DNA from: Acetobacter senegalensis
Lineage (GTDB): Bacteria; Pseudomonadota; Alphaproteobacteria; Acetobacterales; Acetobacteraceae
NCBI RefSeq assembly: GCF_001580995.1
Contig: NZ_LHZU01000142.1
Span: 1-64,000 of the forward strand
DNA length: 64,000 bases
Direction: 5' to 3'
Shown here: piece after piece, positions 45,889 to 54,678 of the stretch
Layout of the letters: each line of letters starts with the position of its first letter
How positions within the stretch are numbered: the stretch's first letter is position 1
Notes under the pieces: model-generated
The model's input: only the letters and a program-made list of their open reading frames with translations
Databases searched by the model: none
What the model was told of the DNA's origin: nothing
Translations under genes and position numbers: made by a program

Positions 45889-46856
45889 CCAAAAGACAAG
45901 AACGTACTGCCATCCGGAATCACGCGGCATACTGGATTGCCCGGCTTCACGCCGAGAACTGCACAGAACTGGAAAAACAGCATTTTCGACAATGGCTGAA
46001 GGCGAGGCCAGACCATGCAGTAGAATTTGAGGCGATGACAGATTTATGGGAGCTTGGTGGTGGTCTGGCTGATGGCATTCCGTCTCATCACGCTCCACCT
46101 GTTGCCACCTTTCCTGCGCAGCAGAAATCAGTGCAAACACGACGCCGCATGCTGGCAACGTTTGCTGCTTGTGCTGCGGCAACAATTCCTCTTTCAACTT
46201 CTCTGCATGCAGCGCGTGTTCTACAGACCGCATCAGGTCATTTTTCAGACAGTGTACTTCCCAGTCAGGTCAAGTGTTTTCTTGATACCAACACTCGGCT
46301 TGTTTGCGCCCATAACAACCGTTATTTTCGGCTTGAGCACGGGCAGGTTATTTTGTGTTCTCAGGCTCCTGCGCCAGCCCAATGGGTCGCTGCGGGAGAT
46401 GTAAGGCTCTATCTGCAGGACCATTCATCAGCAATCATACGCGCGGAAGAAAACCGGATTGAGGTCACTGCCCTGAAAGGGAAAGTTCTGGTCCATAATG
46501 CGTCCCTCACCGGTTCTTTTGTCAGTGGGCAACACCTCCCGTTAGGGGAGCGTTTGAGCTTTTACACCAATGGTACCTACCATGCGGACCGACCGGACCT
46601 TGAAGCCCTGCTCGCTTGGAGAAAAGGGTATCTCATGTTCCAGAACCGTCCTTTATCCGAGGTTGTGGCCGAGATTAACCGCTACCAGACGCAAAAAGTT
46701 GTCTTTACGGCCGGCTCCCTCAAAGCAATAGGAAACATGCGTTTAAGCGGGATTTATTACATTGGGCAGGGTAAAGATTTTTTCCGCATTCTACCTCATT
46801 TGCTGCCCATCCAGCTTATATCCCATGGCTCCAGAATTGAAATTCTGCCCTCATAA
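45873..46856 (+). CDS. FecR-family anti-sigma/signal-transducing protein
   Basis: A 327-residue protein with an N-terminal DUF4880-type cytoplasmic segment (IRNHAAYWIARLHAEN, FRQWLKARPDHAVEFE). A membrane helix near 95-112 (RRMLATFAACAAATIPLS) is followed by a periplasmic FecR domain and a C-terminal DUF4974/STN-like end (GYLMFQNRPLSEVVAEINRY, then IEILPS). It should sense the STN domain of the receptor and control the sigma factor made from the overlapping upstream gene. Confidence 0.9.
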   Translation: MDGAVTKRQERTAIRNHAAYWIARLHAENCTELEKQHFRQWLKARPDHAVEFEAMTDLWELGGGLADGIPSHHAPPVATFPAQQKSVQTRRRMLATFAACAAATIPLSTSLHAARVLQTASGHFSDSVLPSQVKCFLDTNTRLVCAHNNRYFRLEHGQVILCSQAPAPAQWVAAGDVRLYLQDHSSAIIRAEENRIEVTALKGKVLVHNASLTGSFVSGQHLPLGERLSFYTNGTYHADRPDLEALLAWRKGYLMFQNRPLSEVVAEINRYQTQKVVFTAGSLKAIGNMRLSGIYYIGQGKDFFRILPHLLPIQLISHGSRIEILPS

Positions 46857-47383
46857 TCCAAACATATCCAAGAAGAGCACAGACTTTAGCGGCAAGTGAG
46901 GAGGATATCAATTTGGGTAGAAACGTCCCGCTATGTTGCATGGAAGGAGCATCTACGGCGGCCAAAGCGTAGCGCACTCTCTGCTAAGCAGGAATTGACC
47001 ATATCTTAAGGGCAAAAATGATCACTGGTTTTGGTTATATACGGCAGAACTGCTAGTTACCCAAGAATCAAAAAATAGTATCGGGAATATCGAACTCATT
47101 CGCTCCCTGCATCCTCTGAAAAAACATCGATACCACGGGGAAGTAATTCTCTATCTCTCACTGATAAATCTCATACTAAAGAAGCTAACTATCTATGTTC
47201 TGAAGAACAGATATTATGGGGAACCAGAAAGTACAGCCTTTATGCACTACACAAAGGCCTAATTGACGATACGCTATAATACTGTTCTTTCACCCCACCC
47301 GGCATGAAACAGCAATCCCCATTCAGAAACAGTGCTTCATCGAATCTTTTTGGTTGTCGTCATCACGCAGACATCGCCACATA
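46857..47383. other. Intergenic, no supported gene
   Basis: About 527 bases between the FecR gene and the convergent TetR gene. Stops are frequent in all frames and I see no motif, RNA gene or clear terminator. It may contain decayed sequence. Confidence 0.45.
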
Positions 47384-48016
47384 CTATTTTTCTGGAGCAA
47401 GAAGATAATGAGCCAGCCCCTGGAGAGCCATATTCAGGCCAAAATGAAACCCTTCATGTGGATCACTCTTTAGGATATGCTGCCACGCTGAAGCTGCTAC
47501 CGGATAGCGTAGCAAAAGAGCCTGAAGATCAGGGCTTTGGTTGTGATCTGGGCGTTTTTCAGAAAAAGCCTGTTCTTCTATTGTAAAACCCATAACATAA
47601 TAGAGTGTGGAGAAAGTACCCCAAGTGGCCGCACGATCATTCGCGCCAGCGTCTTTAAGGCTAGATATCATTTGCGAGCTGATCCGGGCTACATTACCGG
47701 AAAGAGGATAAGTCCGCGCTAGAAAACGAGCACCATCCCGGTGAGCCAATAATGCCTGCCTCACCTCGCAGGAAATTCTAAAAAACATATCCTGCCATTG
47801 TTCGCCAGCAACAGCAGTAGTCGCAACCTCTTCAAGAAGAGTATCGGCAACAGCTTCGAACAACGCATCCTTGTTCGCAAAATGCCAGTAAAGCGAGGGC
47901 ACCTGAACACCAAGCATGTCTGCTAGCTTTCGCATTGTCAGACCTTCCATACCCAGCTTGTCCAGCAATTGCAGCGCTGAACTGATGACTTGTTCCCTTA
48001 CAATTTTGGCGCTCAC
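47384..48016 (-). CDS. TetR-family transcriptional repressor
   Basis: A TetR regulator of 210 residues with an N-terminal helix-turn-helix (GLTMRKLADMLGVQVPSLYWHFANKDAL). A C-terminal domain of the tetracycline-repressor type (TetR_C: FSTLYYVMGFTIEEQAF, HEGFHFGLNMALQGL) follows. The frame reaches a TTG at 48076, but that lies within the operator palindrome. The GTG at 48016 has GGAG five bases upstream and is preferred. It diverges from the FAD monooxygenase gene and probably represses it through the palindrome at 48056-48074. The ligand may be the monooxygenase substrate. Confidence 0.9.
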   Translation of the reverse strand: MSAKIVREQVISSALQLLDKLGMEGLTMRKLADMLGVQVPSLYWHFANKDALFEAVADTLLEEVATTAVAGEQWQDMFFRISCEVRQALLAHRDGARFLARTYPLSGNVARISSQMISSLKDAGANDRAATWGTFSTLYYVMGFTIEEQAFSEKRPDHNQSPDLQALLLRYPVAASAWQHILKSDPHEGFHFGLNMALQGLAHYLLAPEK

Positions 48017-48055
48017 AGCTTCTCCATTTCCTCCTTGCTCTTCAAACCTAATACC

Positions 48056-48074
48056 GTTAGATTTTGAATCTAAC
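48056..48074. promoter_or_regulatory. TetR operator palindrome
   Basis: GTTAGATT (48056-48063), TTG, AATCTAAC (48067-48074): a perfect 8-3-8 inverted repeat between the divergent TetR and FAD monooxygenase genes, 25 bases before the monooxygenase ATG. A further CGTTAG repeat follows at 48077-48082. It is well placed to block both promoters. Confidence 0.75.
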
Positions 48075-48099
48075 AACGTTAGTTTGAGGGATACCAGTC

Positions 48100-49551
48100 A
48101 TGAAGACATCTTACGATGTATTGGTCTCCGGCGCGGGCCCCGTTGGCTTATGGGTTGCCTGTGAGCTGAAACTTGCACAAATTGATGTAGCGGTGCTTGA
48201 TCGGCGCGCTGCTCGTATTACTGAATCCCGCGCTCTGGCCATACATGGGCGTACATTGGAAACGTTGGGGCTACGCGGCTGCGCGGAAGATTTTATTAAA
48301 GCTGGCCGAAAAATTCCCCTGATGGAATATGGGGCATTGGATACACGGCTTTCTTTTTCGCCTTTTGAAAGCCGCTTTCCGTTCACCCTGTTTCTTCGCC
48401 AGACCAAAACGGAAGAATTTCTGGAAAGGCGCGCTTTAGCTCTCGGCGTGCCTCTGCTTCGCGAAACGGAAGTCACTCAGATTGAAGAAAATGAAGCAGA
48501 AATGAAGGTAACGACTTCCCGCGGGCAGTTTTCTGCCTCGTGGTTGATCGGAGCCGACGGTGCGCGTAGCTTGGTGCGGCGGCAGGCAGGTATTGGCTTT
48601 GACGGTTTTGATGGTCGTGTTACCGCCATGCTGGGCGATGTGGTTCTGGCAAAGCCGCCAGAAGAAGGCGGCGTCGTGTCCATGGTTACCCCTCGTGGCG
48701 CACTCATGATGTCTCCATTGGGTGATGGTGTACATCATCGGGTAATTGCCATTGATGTGGAGCGGTCTTCGGTAGAAAAGGACGCCCCGCTCACGGTCAC
48801 AGAACTGGCATCTGCTACATTGAAAATCTCCGGCAAAGATTATGCGATGGGCGAAGCATCCTGGCTGTCCCGCTTTACAGATACCACACGCCTTGCCTCG
48901 ACCTATAGAAAAGGCCGTATTCTATTGGCCGGGGATGCTGCGCATATTCACGCTCCCATGGGAGGTCAAGGGCTGAATGTTGGCCTGCAAGATGCAATGA
49001 ACCTCGGCTGGAAGCTGGCTATGGTCGTCAAAATGCAGGCACCTGAAAATCTGCTGGATACCTATCATTCCGAGAGAAGGCCGGTCGGTCAGATGCTATT
49101 TGACAACACGCTGGCGCAGGTTGCGTTGGCGACCAACTTTACGCCGCCTAATTTGTCATTGCGTCAGACAATGAAAGATATTTTGTCTTTCCCTGATGTA
49201 AACAGCCGCCTTGCTTCGGAAATTTCCGGATTTGGTGTTGCCTATGGATACGACAAAGTTGTTCCCGAAAATTTACCAGTGCACCTGCTGCCCGGCAAGC
49301 GTGTTCCAGATGTTGATCTAATGATCGAAAACAAATCTGCCACGCTCTATGGGTGTATGGAAAAAGGTGAATGGGTGCATCTGTCACTTTCCGCAAAAAA
49401 ACAAGATATTTCAGAATCTCCTGAATGGCTGGATCCGAATATTGTGAAACACATAACAGCAGACTGTGTTGATGATAGTCCGTCTTTTAATGGTGTGTCA
49501 TCTGTATTGATCCGTCCAGATGGGTATGTCCATAGCGTGACGATGGCGTGA
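48100..49551 (+). CDS. FAD-dependent aromatic/antibiotic monooxygenase (PHBH/TetX-like)
   Basis: A flavoprotein hydroxylase of 483 residues. The N-terminal dinucleotide motif VSGAGPVGLWVACEL (8-22), the DG-type motif LIGADGARSLVRRQAG (about 150-165) and the GD motif LLAGDAAHIHAPMGGQGLNVG (about 276-296) are the three fingerprints of class A flavin monooxygenases. A thioredoxin-like C-terminus ends VLIRPDGYVHSVTMA, as in PheA/TfdB, MhpA and polyketide or rifampicin hydroxylases. It uses NAD(P)H and O2. Control by a TetR_C-type repressor suggests a xenobiotic or antibiotic substrate, but breakdown of a plant aromatic is equally possible. Confidence 0.88.
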   Translation: MKTSYDVLVSGAGPVGLWVACELKLAQIDVAVLDRRAARITESRALAIHGRTLETLGLRGCAEDFIKAGRKIPLMEYGALDTRLSFSPFESRFPFTLFLRQTKTEEFLERRALALGVPLLRETEVTQIEENEAEMKVTTSRGQFSASWLIGADGARSLVRRQAGIGFDGFDGRVTAMLGDVVLAKPPEEGGVVSMVTPRGALMMSPLGDGVHHRVIAIDVERSSVEKDAPLTVTELASATLKISGKDYAMGEASWLSRFTDTTRLASTYRKGRILLAGDAAHIHAPMGGQGLNVGLQDAMNLGWKLAMVVKMQAPENLLDTYHSERRPVGQMLFDNTLAQVALATNFTPPNLSLRQTMKDILSFPDVNSRLASEISGFGVAYGYDKVVPENLPVHLLPGKRVPDVDLMIENKSATLYGCMEKGEWVHLSLSAKKQDISESPEWLDPNIVKHITADCVDDSPSFNGVSSVLIRPDGYVHSVTMA

Positions 49552-49654
49552 ACAGAAACATATCTTCTGGCCTGACCGTGCAGCAATGCCGCGATATTCC
49601 TTATCTAGATATCTCGTTGAAATTCATATTGTTTTACAGAAAGACCTGCGACGA

Positions 49655-50842
49655 ATGACAGAAAAATCCCACATCCCGGTTCGTTCTGACGCTACTGACT
49701 ATGGCGTTTCCCGCTTCTTCCAAAATCAAACCTTTCATTTTCAGACCCTTCGGGCTCTGAACGACATCGCGGCGAATGGCGCTGATCTCAACGAAGTGCT
49801 GACAGCAATCAGCACTATCCCAGACGGCGACACAAACGCGTGGTTTGATGCCTTTTCCAGCCTTGCCATGCGCACTGAAGACCGTATCCGCGCCTGCGCC
49901 GATCCGCTCAGCAATGGCTACGCTTGGCTTCGTGCCCATAATTACTGGCGCACCGCCGAATTTCTTCTGCACTCTGATGACCGGCGCCGCAAAAGCACCT
50001 GGACACGGGAAATCGCCGCTTTTGATAACGGTCTGAAACTGGCTGGCATCGCCCACGAACGTTTCACCATTCCCTATGAAGCCGGCTGCCTGCGTGGCAT
50101 TCTCTATCCGGGCCCTGACGGGTGGCAGAAAAAGCCGCTCATTGTGCTCGTTGGTGGATATGATTCCACTCTGGAAGAGTTGTATTTCGTCCTTGCCAAA
50201 GCCGCACATGAACGCGGTTACGGTGTCTTGACCTATGAAGGACCAGGCCAAGGCGGCGTCTTACGTGAATACGGTCTCACCTTCACCCCGGAATGGGAGA
50301 AGCCCACTGCGGCGGTTCTGGATTACTTTGAAGCTACACAGTTCCGGCCGAAAAAAATCGTCCTTGTTGGCATGAGTATGGGTGGTTACCTTGCGCCAAG
50401 GGCAGCCGCCTTTGATCCACGCATCACTGGTGTCGTTGCTTATGATGTCCTGTTCGATATGGGGAGCATTGCCGAACGCTACGCCACCCTAGCCCAGAAT
50501 CCCGAGGCCTCGAAAAATCCCGATCTGGTATGGGCCGTTGATAACGCATTGTGGACCCTCGGTGTAAGGACCCTGCCGGAGGCTGTGGAAGCTATTCGCC
50601 CTTATACACTCCAAGATGTCGCTGGAAAAATCACAGCAGATGTCCTGATTTTAGTCGGTGAATACGACCACTTCATTCCCGCTTCTCAAGCTGATGATTT
50701 CTCAAAAGCCTGTACTGCTGCAAAGTCTGTCGAAACTGTCACCTTTGATGCCCTCTCAGGTGGGGCCGAACACTGCCAACTCGGTGCCCAGACGCTCTGG
50801 CACGCTGCTTTTTTCAGTTGGATGATCCGCAAGTTCAACTGA
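49655..50842 (+). CDS. Alpha/beta hydrolase (FrsA/DUF1100-like)
   Basis: A hydrolase of about 395 residues with an N-terminal helical cap region and an alpha/beta core starting at KPLIVLVGGYDSTLEEL. The nucleophile is the serine in VGMSMGGYLAP (about 241), with the acid in VGEYDHFIPA and the histidine in GAEHCQLG. Related enzymes include 2,6-dihydroxypseudooxynicotine hydrolase and other C-C bond hydrolases. The frame extends upstream to 49586, but the N-terminus of the family fits the ATG at 49655; both ribosome binding sites are weak. It follows the FAD monooxygenase in the same direction and may act on its product. Confidence 0.85.
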   Translation: MTEKSHIPVRSDATDYGVSRFFQNQTFHFQTLRALNDIAANGADLNEVLTAISTIPDGDTNAWFDAFSSLAMRTEDRIRACADPLSNGYAWLRAHNYWRTAEFLLHSDDRRRKSTWTREIAAFDNGLKLAGIAHERFTIPYEAGCLRGILYPGPDGWQKKPLIVLVGGYDSTLEELYFVLAKAAHERGYGVLTYEGPGQGGVLREYGLTFTPEWEKPTAAVLDYFEATQFRPKKIVLVGMSMGGYLAPRAAAFDPRITGVVAYDVLFDMGSIAERYATLAQNPEASKNPDLVWAVDNALWTLGVRTLPEAVEAIRPYTLQDVAGKITADVLILVGEYDHFIPASQADDFSKACTAAKSVETVTFDALSGGAEHCQLGAQTLWHAAFFSWMIRKFN

Positions 50843-50846
50843 GCAT

Positions 50847-51032
50847 TTATTTTTTGTAAGCAGCACCCGAAGTGTCAATCCCGCGCTTTCCGGTAGAGTA
50901 AAGTGCACCGTTGTTCTGGATAGTTATGTGGTCAATATCGTCAAGTTCAATGGTTAAGGTTGTCTTGGAAGTCGAGACCGAAGACGTGTTCGTGTAAGTC
51001 TGATTGCTATCCAGATCAATTTGGCTGCTCAT
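50847..51032 (-). CDS. Small protein resembling the start of an autotransporter passenger domain
   Basis: A 61-residue frame, convergent with the hydrolase gene and separated from it by four bases. The sequence is rich in T, S, N and I, with ELDDIDHITIQNNGALYSTG and GKRGIDTSG. This resembles one or two turns of the beta-helix seen at the N-terminus of autotransporter passengers. No signal peptide or barrel is present, so it would be a remnant or a stand-alone small protein. GGGA lies nine bases before the ATG. The family call is weak. Confidence 0.4.
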   Translation of the reverse strand: MSSQIDLDSNQTYTNTSSVSTSKTTLTIELDDIDHITIQNNGALYSTGKRGIDTSGAAYKK

Positions 51033-51538
51033 GCGCGTAATTCCCAAAGTCGGGGCTGTAAAAGATCGCAATAGGAAGTGAGTTTTTATAGATTGTTAAT
51101 AGGTGGTGGTCCGTTTTAACAAAATTTTCACAATTATTTGGTGTTACTTTATATTTTGAAATATTTCTGAAAAATATTGGGATGATGATAATTTATTTCC
51201 TTTAAAATATGGGAACATAAGGCAGACTTTTGTGCTGAGGTTGAGTGTCCTGCGGGTATGCAGCACTCCACAACCTACCGGATGAACTAACAGAGTATCT
51301 GAGTAATTCAAGTGCTAAAAATAGCCCACTATCAACCGACAATTTGAGGTGGGTTAGGACAATTGTTTTGCTATTCTTAAGAACATTATTCAAAGAAAGG
51401 CAGCATAGGATGCTACCTCCTCGATACCCACCAGAAATTAACGCGTGTACAAAAAGTAATTGTTCTACAGATTACTAATGATCAGGGCTTTGTCTGTCAT
51501 GTCTGTCACCTTTTCTGCATGAGGCTGGTTCCGGAGAT
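51033..51538. other. Intergenic, no supported gene
   Basis: About 506 bases, AT-rich in the first 150 bases. A 77-codon plus-strand frame (51245-51478) has no recognisable motif and no ribosome binding site. The first part could contain a promoter for the small minus-strand gene, but I cannot pin one down. Confidence 0.45.
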
Positions 51539-52441
51539 TCACGCCTGCTCAACCTCGACAGGCACCGGAACAGGACGACGGCGCACAAAAGCCAGCACAT
51601 TTCCCGCAAGAACAAGGCCGAGCCCTGCCAACATGACAGGTGTCCACCGTGTGCCTTCGAACAGGCACGACACCGCAAGGGCCAGCACAGGAGAAAGGAT
51701 TGTCGTATAACCTGCCCTGTCTGCTCCGATCCGGTGCACCAGAGACAGGTAGGTCAGAAATCCGATGACTGAGCCGAATACCGACAGATAGGCCAACCCA
51801 CCAAGCCAGGCTAAGGTAAGCGGAATAGCGAAGCTATATCCCTGTGTCAGGGCAACAGTTCCCACAATGGCCGTGCCCGTTCCCATCGCGTAAAATACGG
51901 CATTCGGCAGATCGAGATCGAACCGACCGATCCTGCGGGTGACCATATTACCCAGCGAAAAGAACAAAGTGCCCGCCAGAGCCAGCCCAACCCCGGTGAG
52001 GCTACCCACCTGCAGTCCTCCCCCATGATCTCCGCCCAGTAGTAACGCGACACCCAGTACTCCCAGAAGGCCACCACCAATAATCCGTGCATCAGGCCGC
52101 TGACGAAAGAAAAGCCAGAGGTTCAGAGCGTTCAGGACGCTGGCAAGGCTGAAGATCACCGAGACCATACCACTGGGCAGATAGGCCGCCGCCCGGTACA
52201 GCACGAGATAATTGCCAGAGAACAGACAGATCCCCATGGCGATCAGCCATGGAACACACTCCAGCGACGGTCTTCTCAGCCGCCCTGTCAGACATAACCA
52301 GCCACCAAGCAAAACAAGGGAAAGTGCGAAACGCCAGAAGATCGCGATCTCTACCGGCCCGGCGCCAAGCTGAAGATGCATCGCGAACCACGTCAGTCCC
52401 CAAACCACAACGACAGCGATGAACAGAAGGATATTGGTCAT
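51539..52441 (-). CDS. EamA-family (DMT) transporter
   Basis: An inner-membrane protein of 300 residues with ten predicted helices in two EamA repeats. The first begins VVVWGLTWFAMHLQLGAGPVEIAIFWRF and the second LAGTLFFSLGNMVTRRIG. SVFGSVIGFLTYLSLVHRIGADRAGY is the usual late motif of drug/metabolite exporters. The start overlaps the stop of the TetR gene by four bases, so the two are co-translated and the exporter is probably under that repressor. Substrate unknown. Confidence 0.9.
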   Translation of the reverse strand: MTNILLFIAVVVVWGLTWFAMHLQLGAGPVEIAIFWRFALSLVLLGGWLCLTGRLRRPSLECVPWLIAMGICLFSGNYLVLYRAAAYLPSGMVSVIFSLASVLNALNLWLFFRQRPDARIIGGGLLGVLGVALLLGGDHGGGLQVGSLTGVGLALAGTLFFSLGNMVTRRIGRFDLDLPNAVFYAMGTGTAIVGTVALTQGYSFAIPLTLAWLGGLAYLSVFGSVIGFLTYLSLVHRIGADRAGYTTILSPVLALAVSCLFEGTRWTPVMLAGLGLVLAGNVLAFVRRRPVPVPVEVEQA

Positions 52442-53013
52442 GGCAACTGCTCACTCTTCTTTGGCTGCCTGGGCTCAGGATCAGCCAATTTCAGAGCACG
52501 CCTGACCGCACGCTTCAAGGGCCTGTTGTCCCCTTCCGTTGCAATCCAGAGCGTTGCGCCTTCCAACTGGGCCAGTGTATCGGCGGCAGTCGCTGCGGGA
52601 GATGCGATCTTTCCGGCCCGCAGGATGCGGATCATGGCCTCCCGCAGAGACTTGAAGAATACCCTGACGGCTTCTTGCGCATCAGGTGTCGCGGACGTCA
52701 CTCCATAGGCTAGATGGAGTCCGACGCAGCGACCGCGGATTTCCAGTGTTTCCACGATGCGCTCGACTAACGTTCGCCATGCGGCGCGCCAGTTCCGGAC
52801 TGGGTCCGGCAAGCCTTCCAGCGTTTCTTTTAGCGTCAGGGCCAGCACTTCAGACACCAGTGCTTCTTTGGAGGCAATGCGCGTATAGAGGCTTTGTGGG
52901 CGCAACCCTACTCGACCGGCGAGATCACGCATGGATGTACCTTCATAGCCGTATTCACGAAACAGCTCGCGCGCTTCGATCACTATGTCGCGCAGGGGGA
53001 CAGGCTCTCGCAT
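52438..53013 (-). CDS. TetR/AcrR-family transcriptional regulator
   Basis: A regulator of 191 residues with an N-terminal helix-turn-helix (YEGTSMRDLAGRVGLRPQSLYTRIASKEALV) and a variable helical C-terminal domain for ligand binding. It overlaps the EamA gene by four bases and diverges from an MFS exporter gene. The palindrome at 53028-53043, just upstream of its start, is the likely operator for both directions. Confidence 0.9.
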   Translation of the reverse strand: MREPVPLRDIVIEARELFREYGYEGTSMRDLAGRVGLRPQSLYTRIASKEALVSEVLALTLKETLEGLPDPVRNWRAAWRTLVERIVETLEIRGRCVGLHLAYGVTSATPDAQEAVRVFFKSLREAMIRILRAGKIASPAATAADTLAQLEGATLWIATEGDNRPLKRAVRRALKLADPEPRQPKKSEQLP

Positions 53014-53027
53014 TTGTTTTTTGACTC

Positions 53028-53043
53028 ACGAACACTCGTTCGT
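53028..53043. promoter_or_regulatory. TetR operator palindrome
   Basis: ACGAAC (53028-53033), ACTC, GTTCGT (53038-53043): a perfect 6-4-6 inverted repeat 14 bases upstream of the TetR start codon and about 120 bases upstream of the MFS start. It is placed to control TetR/EamA and possibly the divergent exporter. Confidence 0.65.
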
Positions 53044-53163
53044 CAGCGTAGAGCCATCACCTCTAAAGAGGCAATTCACAAGTCGGTTGTGCTGAATAAT
53101 AACAATGACAAAATCAAGCTCTCACGCTCAGGCTACTCTCCGCAAACGATCTGCAGGCCTTTT

Positions 53164-54423
53164 ATGACAAGGCCGGTCATGAGCCGTTCAGACGCTCAGG
53201 CAATGGAAAATGAAGTTGTTGCAGGCACAGCGGTTCCACTTCGTCAGATGGCGGCTCTCTTCGCGCTGGGCAGCTGCGCGCTTCTGAATGTCTACGCCAC
53301 GCAACCAATCCTGCCTGACATCGCGCACCGGTTTGGCGTCAGTCTTGGTTCCAGCACCTGGACAATCAGCGCCTCCACCTTGGGTGTCGCAGTCGCAGCC
53401 CCTCTGGCGGGGGCCATGTCGGACCGCTTCGGACGCAAGCGAGTGATGGTAGCAGCCCTCATCGGACTGATACTCACAACGGCGTCTTGTGCTCTGGCAT
53501 GGAATTTTCCAGCTCTTCTTTCTCTGCGGTTTGCGCAAGGATTGCTGGTGCCCTTCATCTTCACCGCCGCCCTCGCCTATATCGCAGAGGAATGGTCCGG
53601 GCGCACCGCAACCACCATGAATGGTGTGTATGTGGCGGGCACGGCATTCGGTGGGTTCTGTGGGCGCTTTCTGGCCGGTGCTGCTGCGTCCTTTACCGGC
53701 TGGCTCTCCACCTTTCTGGTTTTCGCAGTTCTTCTGACACCAGTGCTTGTCCTTACGGTGTGTTGTTTGCCCATGGAGCGCCGGTTCAAAGCCAGTGCAT
53801 CTCTTGGAGATAGCTTACGCAGTGTCGCAAAAGGTGTGTGGGACTGGCGGCTGCTGGCCACGTGCTTTGTCGGAGCGAGCCTCCTGTTTCAGCAAGTCAC
53901 CTCCTTTACCTATCTGAGTCTGCGTCTGGCAGCACCACCGTTCAGTCTGACCTCAATTGAAGTCGGCGCCCTGTTCGTAGTGTTCCTTCTGCCCGTTACA
54001 GTCACACCTTTCTTCGGACGTCTTATCGGCACAATCGGGCGCCCGCAGGCTTTTATGCTGTCGCAGTTCGCAGGAATTGCCGGAATTGCCCTGACCCTCT
54101 CCATCTATCTGCCTTCGATTGTGGTCGGACTGGCTCTTTCCTGCATGGCTGTTTTTGCCGGGCAAGCCTGTGCCACCGGCTATACCGCGCGACATGCCAA
54201 AGGGGGACGGTCTGCAGCAACCGGCCTCTACCTCACATGCTATTATCTAGGTGGCAGTATCGGGGCCGTTGCCCCCGCCCCTCTCTACGTCCGTCACGGA
54301 TGGTTCGGCTGTGTTATCTTGATCGGTCTGGTGGCCTTGGCTAGCACGGCCGTCGCACGAGCAGCATGGCGAGATAGGACCCCAAGAATAAAGAATGAGG
54401 TCAAGGATATACAAAACACATAG
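53164..54423 (+). CDS. MFS exporter (YnfM/arabinose-efflux-like)
   Basis: A transporter of about 419 residues with 12 helices. Helix 1 (LFALGSCALLNVYATQPILPDIAHRFGV) and the loop AGAMSDRFGRKRVM are characteristic of the YnfM-like drug/metabolite exporter branch. The open frame continues upstream to 52894 across the divergent TetR gene, so an ATG at 53164, 53179 or 53203 must be the true start; I chose 53164. Divergence from TetR/EamA with a shared palindrome suggests joint control of two exporters. Confidence 0.88.
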   Translation: MTRPVMSRSDAQAMENEVVAGTAVPLRQMAALFALGSCALLNVYATQPILPDIAHRFGVSLGSSTWTISASTLGVAVAAPLAGAMSDRFGRKRVMVAALIGLILTTASCALAWNFPALLSLRFAQGLLVPFIFTAALAYIAEEWSGRTATTMNGVYVAGTAFGGFCGRFLAGAAASFTGWLSTFLVFAVLLTPVLVLTVCCLPMERRFKASASLGDSLRSVAKGVWDWRLLATCFVGASLLFQQVTSFTYLSLRLAAPPFSLTSIEVGALFVVFLLPVTVTPFFGRLIGTIGRPQAFMLSQFAGIAGIALTLSIYLPSIVVGLALSCMAVFAGQACATGYTARHAKGGRSAATGLYLTCYYLGGSIGAVAPAPLYVRHGWFGCVILIGLVALASTAVARAAWRDRTPRIKNEVKDIQNT

Positions 54424-54678
54424 TTTAAGACTACATGAAACACAGTTTGAAATAATCTAATGAACGTGGAAATTTTCCATGCCTATCATGTAAAGAGGCG
54501 CTGGGCTGATTGTCGTTGAACCACACAGTCATTACGATCTAATTTTCAGCACTGCCATGAACCCTCGCATAGGCAATAAGGAAAGAAAATCGAAAAAACC
54601 GGGTATCGCTCGTATGCGAGAACAATGAATTTACGATACTCTGTATTTTCTCGCAATCTGTCAGAGGAGATTGTCGCC

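Noticed and set aside
51245-51478. 77-codon plus-strand frame
   Set aside because: No ribosome binding site, no motif, and composition like surrounding intergenic DNA.
52894-53163. N-terminal extension of the MFS exporter
   Set aside because: The extra 90 residues run antisense through the TetR gene and its operator and show no transporter features.
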